Origin: a virus
DNA length: 24,648 bases
Virus record (IMG/VR): IMGVR_UViG_3300032287_001588
Location: 1 to 24,648 of that record
Reading direction: 5' to 3' (one strand)
Shown: one piece after another, positions 5,307 through 10,627 of the stretch
How positions within the stretch are numbered: the stretch's first letter is position 1
Layout: every line of letters starts with the position of its first letter
The notes under the pieces: generated by a model
What the model saw: only the letters and a program-made list of their open reading frames with translations
What the model was told of the DNA's origin: nothing
Databases searched by the model: none
Position numbers and translations under genes: made by a program

Positions 5307-5938
5307 CAACCGAAATAACACAACACAATCAAATCCCCGAATCAGAAACATTCGGGCTGCAATCATTCGACCACGCTCAACGTGTAGCGAAGGCGATTGC
5401 AAGTTCTTCTATTGTTCCGGACAAGTACCAGAACAATATACCCAACACGTTAATAGCTCTTGAAATGGCAAATCGAATTAAAGTAAGTCCGCTAATGGTA
5501 ATGCAGAATTTGCACATCATACAAGGCCGCCCATCATGGAGTTCAGCTTTTATTATTGCCTTGCTCAACTCATGCGGTAGATTTGAGCCGATAAAATTTA
5601 AAAGCTTCCCTCAAAGTAGCCGTGCTTATTCCATTGAACGCGCTACGGGTGAAACAATTTACGGTCCTACCGTTACCATTGAAATGGCAAAGGCGGAGGG
5701 ATGGTTTAACAAACCAGGCAGCAAGTGGAAGACAATGCCTGAATTGATGTTGATGTATCGTTCAGCGGCTTTCTTTGGCAGGTTATACGCGCCTGACCTA
5801 ATGATGGGAATGCACATGGATGACGAACTTCGTGACGTTACAAATTCGCAATCTACCCATAATAGAGTTGCCGATTTGAACGAGAAATTAAATAACGAAT
5901 TCATTGACGTGCCCCCAACGCAGAACGCAACCACCTAA
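5303..5938 (+). CDS. RecT-family ssDNA annealing protein
   Basis: Phage recombinase that anneals complementary ssDNA. The pattern of short RecT/Bet-type proteins is visible: AIASSSIVPDKYQNNIPNTL near residues 31-50, MANRIKVSPLMVMQNLHIIQ (compare the usual A-x-x-x-G-L-x-P-L), G-R-P-S-W-S-S, then TIEMAKAEGWFNKPGSKWKT and PELMLMYRSAAFFGRLYAPD near residues 125-170. Length of 211 aa is at the short end for RecT but normal for this branch. Translationally coupled to the preceding 38-codon frame (ATGA). Likely partner of the RecE-like nuclease and SSB in this window. Confidence 0.8.
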   Translation: MTTEITQHNQIPESETFGLQSFDHAQRVAKAIASSSIVPDKYQNNIPNTLIALEMANRIKVSPLMVMQNLHIIQGRPSWSSAFIIALLNSCGRFEPIKFKSFPQSSRAYSIERATGETIYGPTVTIEMAKAEGWFNKPGSKWKTMPELMLMYRSAAFFGRLYAPDLMMGMHMDDELRDVTNSQSTHNRVADLNEKLNNEFIDVPPTQNATT

Positions 5939-5949
5939 CACCTAACATT

Positions 5950-7188
5950 ATGGAAAACCAAGAAATAACAATTATCACTAACATCGCACAGGTTCAACAG
6001 ACGGTTGAACAAAGCGGAATCGAACCGAAAAAAGGCAAAGGAATATTGGAAGTATTTACGCCTTACTTTTCACAGCTGGAACAATTGGACGCGGAAATCA
6101 AAACACTTCCGTCCGAGAATCCAAGTAAAGAGGAAATTAAAAAAGCCTACGATTTACGCCAAATGCTGAAAAAGAATCGCACAGCCGCCGAGAAAATTAA
6201 GGATGACGGTAAACGAAATATCTTGATCGAGGGCAAATTGTACGATCATTTATTTGGCATCGTTCGAGACACCTCCAAGCCACGCGAAAGCCAATTGGAA
6301 GCGATTGAAAAATGGCACGAAATTCAAGAGGCCAAACGCCTAGACGAATTGGAATCAACTCGAAAGCAATTTATCAGCATCAATTTTCCCGACGTTAACA
6401 CGTTGTTTACCGACTTCCGTAAAATGGACGAAGCCGCTTATAATGACTACGTTAACCAATTGAACTACGCGAAGCAAGAGAAAATCAGAATTGAAAACGA
6501 GCGTATTGCAGCCGAAAAAGCCGCAGCCGAAGCCGAGGCGGAACGATTGCGACAAGAGGCAATTGCATTAGCAGAAGCCCAAGAGCAAGCGCGCATTGAA
6601 GCCGAGGCACGCGCCAAGGCAGAAGAAGAAAAACGCCAAGCCGAGGAAGCAGCAAGAGCAGCAGAAGAGGCAACCAGAGCCGCGGAGGAAGCCGCAAAAG
6701 CAGCAGAGGAAGAACGCCTAGCGGCCGAACGTGCGCAAGCGGAAGCAGAGGCCGAGAAGCAGGCGGCAATTCTAGCGCAAGAAAAAGCCGAACGCGAACG
6801 CATCGAAGCGGAGAAGCAGAAAATTGAAGCGGAGAAACAAAGAATCGAAGCAGAAAAATTACGCGAAGCCGCGGAGTTGGCAGCGCAAAAATCAGACGCG
6901 GCAGCATTTGCCATGCAGAAGCAGCTGGAAGCCCAGCAAAAAGCAGCGCAAGAAGCGGCACGCATAGAAGCTGAACGGGTTGCAGCGGAGCAAAGGGCTA
7001 AGGCCGAGGAGATTAAACGCGCAGCATTGGCACCGGACAAAGACAAGTTGGCGTTTTTAATTACGCAAATTAATGGGATTCAAATGCCTGAACTGCAAAC
7101 TCCAGAGGCTGGCAAAATTACAGCAAACGTGAAGCTGTTGTTGGGCAAGGTTACAAATTACATTATCCAGGAAAGCGACAAACTTTAA
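5950..7188 (+). CDS. long Ala/Glu-rich coiled-coil protein beside RecT
   Basis: Three parts are visible. Residues 1-160 are a charged helical domain (KKGKGILEVFTPYFSQLEQL, a KKNRTAAEKIKDDGKRN segment). Residues about 175-355 are an unbroken Ala/Glu/Arg/Lys helix with degenerate repeats such as AEEAARAAEEATRAAEEAAK and IEAEKQKIEAEKQRIEAEKL. Residues 357-412 form a small C-terminal domain (LAPDKDKLAFLITQINGIQM). The arrangement resembles coiled-coil proteins often encoded next to recT in phages (DUF1351-like). TolA-like annotations would reflect composition only. It may serve as a recombination accessory or DNA-end organiser. Last gene of the rightward operon. Confidence 0.75.
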   Translation: MENQEITIITNIAQVQQTVEQSGIEPKKGKGILEVFTPYFSQLEQLDAEIKTLPSENPSKEEIKKAYDLRQMLKKNRTAAEKIKDDGKRNILIEGKLYDHLFGIVRDTSKPRESQLEAIEKWHEIQEAKRLDELESTRKQFISINFPDVNTLFTDFRKMDEAAYNDYVNQLNYAKQEKIRIENERIAAEKAAAEAEAERLRQEAIALAEAQEQARIEAEARAKAEEEKRQAEEAARAAEEATRAAEEAAKAAEEERLAAERAQAEAEAEKQAAILAQEKAERERIEAEKQKIEAEKQRIEAEKLREAAELAAQKSDAAAFAMQKQLEAQQKAAQEAARIEAERVAAEQRAKAEEIKRAALAPDKDKLAFLITQINGIQMPELQTPEAGKITANVKLLLGKVTNYIIQESDKL

Positions 7189-7213
7189 CCGCCTTCCCAG
7201 CCTAGCTACCCAA

Positions 7214-7783
7214 CTACTCCCCCTCAATCAACCCCTTAGCGTATTTATCGAAATCCTCTAATCGGTTTACCCATCCCCTCCCGAAATCTTTAAAGGAGGG
7301 GATTTTTTTTAACCACTGGATTCGATGCGCGTACAACTCTCTGTACACTTCGCCCTCGCCTTTTTCTTTTAAAGCCGCTAACAAGGCCGCTAAAGTTTGC
7401 GCCCCAAATCTCCCATCGGGTACGAACTTGTAATATCCTAAATTGTACAGATAGTATTGCAGCTGCCGTGGTGCATTCACTCCACTAGCCCAAGCCCAAT
7501 CGGCTAGAAATTCCCCAATGGCTTGACTTGGAATACTAGCCGCGCCGACTAGATTCCAGTACCATAGATATACTTGTTTCCATTTGTCGAATGGCATAGC
7601 GTAGAAGCCCTTAATATCCTCGCCAAAATGAAATTTCCAAGTAGCCCAAGTTACCCCCATATTGGTATGATACCCCGACCCATCGGGTACACAATGTTTA
7701 CTAGCTGAATCCTTTTTGTCCTTAGAAAGTTTACCCTCCCATTTCTTTATATAGTCAAAATTGACTTTGTTAATATCGGCCAT
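7214..7783 (-). CDS. endolysin, GH108-type N-acetylmuramidase with C-terminal binding domain
   Basis: Last gene of the late operon. Residues 8-50 fit the GH108 family: catalytic Glu candidate E16 in KKWEGKLS, then a PDGSGYHTNMGVTW stretch in place of the usual D-P-G-G-x-T-N-x-G-I. Residues about 85-135 (GEFLADWAWASGVNAPRQLQ and a VPDGRFGAQTLAAL motif) fit the PG_binding_3 domain that accompanies GH108. Length of 189 aa is typical. No signal peptide, so release needs a holin. The downstream part also carries a plus-strand terminator, which encodes KKIPSFKDFGRGW on this strand. Confidence 0.85.
   Translation of the reverse strand: MADINKVNFDYIKKWEGKLSKDKKDSASKHCVPDGSGYHTNMGVTWATWKFHFGEDIKGFYAMPFDKWKQVYLWYWNLVGAASIPSQAIGEFLADWAWASGVNAPRQLQYYLYNLGYYKFVPDGRFGAQTLAALLAALKEKGEGEVYRELYAHRIQWLKKIPSFKDFGRGWVNRLEDFDKYAKGLIEGE
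7273..7310 (+). terminator. rho-independent terminator of the rightward operon, inside the endolysin gene
   Basis: Perfect 9-bp inverted repeat ATCCCCTCC (7273-7281) and GGAGGGGAT (7295-7303) with a 13-base loop, followed immediately by T7 (7304-7310; eight T counting 7303). The T run is only on the plus-strand side, so it is oriented to end rightward transcription that started at the divergent promoter. It lies 85 bases past the last rightward stop and within the opposing endolysin coding sequence. Confidence 0.78.
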
Positions 7784-8207
7784 AATATTTCTTTATTGCT
7801 ATTACTAAGATTGCCAAAATAACCCCCAAAGCACACAACCATTTTACAAGCGTTGTAAGCGATGCAAATTTCTCACGGGTATAAGTCACCCACTTACGAT
7901 GCGTTATTGTCTTAGTGATTGTTTTTGTAGGTATTTTGGATGTTATGTTTGCTTTGAACTTATTGCCGTTCCGGGTAAGTTCTAATTTGCACCCATTGGT
8001 ATCAATGACGATTGTATCAATTACAGCCATGGTGAATGTGTCGACGCTTTTCAGCGTGTCCGTTTTCCAAAGCGTATCGGTTTCAACTCGAACTGAATCG
8101 CGGCAGATACTTGGGTCTTTTTTGCAGGCTTTTTTTAAATGGTATTCCGCGCTGCATGAGGACAAGGCCAAGCCCAGCACTAGCGAAAACGCAAATCTAT
8201 TCTTCAT
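7770..8207 (-). CDS. unimolecular spanin candidate (lipoprotein with C-terminal membrane anchor)
   Basis: Start chosen at ATG 8207: MKNRFAFSLVLGLALSSC gives a strong lipoprotein signal with lipobox L-S-S-C and Cys18. An upstream ATG at 8237 would bury the signal behind extra residues. The periplasmic part (19-115) is Thr/Asp/Lys-rich and beta-like, and residues about 120-138 (LVKWLCALGVILAILVIAI) are a C-terminal membrane segment followed by KKYYGRY. An outer-membrane lipoyl anchor plus an inner-membrane helix in one chain defines u-spanins, which fuse the two membranes at the end of lysis. Its place between a holin candidate and the endolysin supports this. Overlaps both neighbours. Confidence 0.72.
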   Translation of the reverse strand: MKNRFAFSLVLGLALSSCSAEYHLKKACKKDPSICRDSVRVETDTLWKTDTLKSVDTFTMAVIDTIVIDTNGCKLELTRNGNKFKANITSKIPTKTITKTITHRKWVTYTREKFASLTTLVKWLCALGVILAILVIAIKKYYGRY

Positions 8208-8412
8208 CTTTTTCAACCGTAAAAAAGTTGGAAACAAACTTTCCTAAGCCCCCAATAATTGCGCATGCAATCATGACCTTGGGTTCATTCATATTGAATC
8301 CAGCAACTAGAATACTAGCCGCTGCAAGACTATCCCCAAGCACTCTCACGCGTTTAGGTGTTGGACTAAAATAGGGTTTGAATTTCACCCTTGACCTCTG
8401 TTTGGTTTCCAC
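8197..8412 (-). CDS. small membrane protein, holin candidate 1, 71 aa
   Basis: Basic N-terminus (METKQRSRVKFKPYFSPTPK), then two hydrophobic stretches, about residues 28-40 (SLAAASILVAGFN) and 46-60 (VMIACAIIGGLGKFV), with a short turn between them and an acidic end VEKDEE. Two short helices, small size and position just before the spanin and endolysin suit a holin or antiholin. I recall similar YFxPTPKR-type proteins in Bacteroidetes phage lysis regions, without a proven role. Confidence 0.6.
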   Translation of the reverse strand: METKQRSRVKFKPYFSPTPKRVRVLGDSLAAASILVAGFNMNEPKVMIACAIIGGLGKFVSNFFTVEKDEE

Positions 8413-8501
8413 GATTTATGTTTATTAATGTGTTTGGTGTGCCGTCCTAACTTGCGTTTTGGCTTGGATTTAAACGTGCTTATTGCGCTATTTTTTGCCA
8501 T
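8385..8501 (-). CDS. tiny basic protein, 38 aa
   Basis: ATG at 8501-8499, stop TGA at 8387-8385. The product starts MAKNSAISTFKSKPKRKLGR and continues with HTKHINKHKSWKPNRGQG: about one third Lys/Arg/His and no acidic residue. It overlaps the upstream gene by 14 bases and the downstream holin candidate by 28 bases, filling what would otherwise be a 75-base hole in a tightly packed operon. It resembles a small basic protein seen in the same place in related phages, from memory. It could bind nucleic acid or membrane phosphates; function unknown. Confidence 0.6.
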   Translation of the reverse strand: MAKNSAISTFKSKPKRKLGRHTKHINKHKSWKPNRGQG

Positions 8502-8679
8502 CTAATGCCTTGATTTTTTTGCTCCAATAAACAATCGCAAATAAACCTGATACAATACCAACAAGTGCCAACACAAATGCGGCTACGGGCTGCCAAGTTT
8601 GGGAAAAATGTATAACCGTTGCGCTTCCACTTACTGCGGTTGCTATCGTTGCGGTGGTGTCGTTATCAATGTGTTTCAT
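8488..8679 (-). CDS. small membrane protein, holin candidate 2, 63 aa
   Basis: Thr/Ala-rich N-terminal 25 residues (MKHIDNDTTATIATAVSGSA), one strong membrane helix at about residues 31-52 (PVAAFVLALVGIVSGLFAIV), and a positive C-terminus YWSKKIKALDGKK. Single-helix topology and lysis-cassette position would suit a pinholin or holin partner. Overlaps its upstream neighbour by 14 bases and the basic protein gene by 14 bases. Confidence 0.58.
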   Translation of the reverse strand: MKHIDNDTTATIATAVSGSATVIHFSQTWQPVAAFVLALVGIVSGLFAIVYWSKKIKALDGKK

Positions 8680-8923
8680 CAGTCGGGTTAAAATCGTTAA
8701 ATCGTTCTAAATATAAATCTTCCATCCCCCAAAATGTGTGTACTCCGCAAGGTTCGGGAAATACCTCGTAAATCAATAAATCATCGTTGGGTTCTTCGTT
8801 AAATAAAATATCAACGGCAAATAATGTATTAATCACACCCAATTCAACAATATGACAATTCTCTAATGTGGGTTTGATTTCTTCCCACTTGTCAATCGGT
8901 AATTCAAATTTTGCAAATATCAT
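8666..8923 (-). CDS. hypothetical protein, 85 aa
   Basis: Acidic soluble protein beginning MIFAKFELPIDKWEEIKPTL, with a LLIYEVFPEPCGVHTFWGME stretch near residues 49-68. No signal peptide or membrane helix. It lies between the receptor-binding candidate (4 bases upstream) and the holin candidates, a place often occupied by small tail-fibre chaperones, but no family resemblance supports that role. Confidence 0.6.
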   Translation of the reverse strand: MIFAKFELPIDKWEEIKPTLENCHIVELGVINTLFAVDILFNEEPNDDLLIYEVFPEPCGVHTFWGMEDLYLERFNDFNPTDETH

Positions 8924-8927
8924 AGTA

Positions 8928-10301
8928 TTATGTTGTTAAGGTTATGCAATCTGTATCCGAAAGCGGAATGCGGAAAGGTGACATTGTTTTAATCCATCTT
9001 GGTATCCCTGCACCTGTTCCATTAATAAATTCCATTATTGTTGTTGTAAATGCAGTTGCACTCACTTGCTTAGTGCCGTTCACAAACACATCAGCACTTG
9101 TTCCATTCCACTTGATTGCAATTTTAATAGTGTCGGTTGTTGTCGTGAATAAATTAGTAGTCGCACTTGCAATGATTTTTTGAATAACTTGTCTACCCGT
9201 TCCAGTATTCACAATCAAAAATCCATTGGCAATTGTTGAACTTGAATCGCCAATTCCTATACCTTGTGCTGCGGCATCTCTTGTATATGCAATGTTGTTG
9301 AGCATTTCAATAAATAAAGTTCCACCACTTGCAGAAATTAAACCATTGGTGTAAATGTTATTTCGAGTAAATGTATCTACCAATCGTGTTGCTGCGGCAT
9401 TGGTTGTATTGATATATGTAGTTACAAATTGCCCAAATTCAAATTGTGGTGCTGCTATTCTTATTGTAAAATCATAAGATTGTCCGTTAACAACTGTCAC
9501 ATAAACTCCGGGTTGAGCCCTTGCAACGGTTGCCCCCCCTGGTAATGTCATTACTCTATCATAACGAGTTAATGTAGTTGATTGAGTGATGCTAGGGGTA
9601 GCAACAATAGAACTTACCGAAAATCCTGCTGAGGTGTTAGTAGCAACCCCCAATCTATAATTACTCGGTAACGCTGAACCTGAAATTGATGTATAAAAAC
9701 TGCTTGTCCAAATCTGACCATCAGCGGCGACAATTTGATTGTTTGCCTCCCAAAATAAACGTATGGTTGTTGCTGTTGCAGTACCACTATATCGAATGTC
9801 CACATAATCAAGTCCATTTTGTGTCCCTACGGATGCAACTTGCAATGTCAATCCTGCCGTTGATTGGCTTGCCCAGTTTGTCGGCAAAGTGCCTGGAGTA
9901 CCTGCAACCGCCCCCTGCATAGTGCTATTGCGCAAACTATTTGTTCTCTGCGGTTCTAACAATAACGCTGGGCAACTGCCAAACATATACGATAAACGTG
10001 GTACGTTAGCCGCAACACTTCCGATATTACCATTAGATTGCGTTCTGTTTGCAACACTATTTCTTGACCACGTTAAATCACCATTGCTATTGGAGGGTAA
10101 TACAGCATAAGCAACACCTGCCTTATATCCGCTGGGAATTAATAATAACGATGCGGATTGTAATAATAATGATGCAGCGGCAACACAATTAAGTGCCTCA
10201 ATCGTTCCACCATCGGCAATCACACGGGATGAATAAGACCCTGCAAATCCACCCGCAAAGTGTACACGATCAATGCCAACGCCTACCCCTATTCTCGGCA
10301 T
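8928..10301 (-). CDS. tail-end lectin-like protein, receptor-binding candidate
   Basis: 457 aa, rich in Ser, Thr, Ala, Asn and Gly. The N-terminus MPRIGVGVGIDRVHFAGGFA looks like an attachment segment. Around residues 101-127 is SYMFGSCPALLLEPQRTNSL, close to the P-x-L-L-L-E-x-Q-R-T-N motif of phage tail proteins with concanavalin-A-like domains. Two beta-sandwich-like regions follow (about 130-290 and 315-457; the second contains LFIEMLNNIAYTRDAAAQGI and TIKIAIKWNGTSADVFVNGT), consistent with laminin-G/LamG-type carbohydrate binding. It probably binds the host surface. Encoded directly after the tail tip and a small structural gene. Confidence 0.75.
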   Translation of the reverse strand: MPRIGVGVGIDRVHFAGGFAGSYSSRVIADGGTIEALNCVAAASLLLQSASLLLIPSGYKAGVAYAVLPSNSNGDLTWSRNSVANRTQSNGNIGSVAANVPRLSYMFGSCPALLLEPQRTNSLRNSTMQGAVAGTPGTLPTNWASQSTAGLTLQVASVGTQNGLDYVDIRYSGTATATTIRLFWEANNQIVAADGQIWTSSFYTSISGSALPSNYRLGVATNTSAGFSVSSIVATPSITQSTTLTRYDRVMTLPGGATVARAQPGVYVTVVNGQSYDFTIRIAAPQFEFGQFVTTYINTTNAAATRLVDTFTRNNIYTNGLISASGGTLFIEMLNNIAYTRDAAAQGIGIGDSSSTIANGFLIVNTGTGRQVIQKIIASATTNLFTTTTDTIKIAIKWNGTSADVFVNGTKQVSATAFTTTIMEFINGTGAGIPRWIKTMSPFRIPLSDTDCITLTT

Positions 10302-10302
10302 A

Positions 10303-10584
10303 TTAATAACCTATTACGCTTCCGCTCGAAATTACGAAGCCAGTTATTGTGTAACCTTTACCAGCGGGCAAAAATTCGCCAGCTAAAAAAGTAATTCCAC
10401 TCATGCCCCGTGCAGTTAATACATTACTACCGCTTGCTTCGTTATCACTTTTCACGGTGAAACTTGTAAAAACAGTATTTTCACGCACTACCAATGAATC
10501 GTAAGAAACACCAGTAACGGTTGAAGCCGCGTGGTATTTAAAACCTTGACCGCCAACGGCTATGTCTATTGAAGGATTTGCCAT
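10303..10584 (-). CDS. small structural protein, 93 aa, of the tail-tip region
   Basis: Gly/Ser/Thr-rich, with no Cys and predicted beta structure: MANPSIDIAVGGQGFKYHAA, YDSLVVRENTVFTSFTVKSD, then MSGITFLAGEFLPAGKGYTI. This composition suits a small virion or fibre-collar protein. It has its own promoter-like box TAAATTTG 4 bases upstream and is one base from the next gene. A comparable small gene between tail tip and fibre is common in phages of this type; role not known. Confidence 0.65.
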   Translation of the reverse strand: MANPSIDIAVGGQGFKYHAASTVTGVSYDSLVVRENTVFTSFTVKSDNEASGSNVLTARGMSGITFLAGEFLPAGKGYTITGFVISSGSVIGY

Positions 10585-10588
10585 GTTT

Positions 10589-10596
10589 CAAATTTA
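10589..10596 (-). promoter_or_regulatory. promoter-like -7 box TAAATTTG upstream of the 93-aa structural gene
   Basis: Minus-strand TAAATTTG ends 4 bases before the ATG at 10584. The nearest -33 candidate, TTG at 10622-10624, is 25 bases upstream, which is longer than usual. It lies in the 43-base gap after the tail tip gene. Confidence 0.4.
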
Positions 10597-10627
10597 TACC
10601 AGTCCGCTTCGCGAATTGTTGCAAGTC

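Noticed and set aside
6465-7046. Long antisense Ala/Ser-rich open frames opposite the coiled-coil gene
   Set aside because: They are the complement of a repetitive Ala/Glu-rich coding sequence; composition mirrors the sense strand and there is no start context.
7189-7213. Leftward terminator at the end of the late operon
   Set aside because: No stem followed by a U-run on the minus strand in this 25-base gap; transcription may run on into the rightward operon's 3' end.
8928-10301. Receptor-binding gene considered as a diversity-generating retroelement target
   Set aside because: No template repeat or reverse transcriptase is present in the window.
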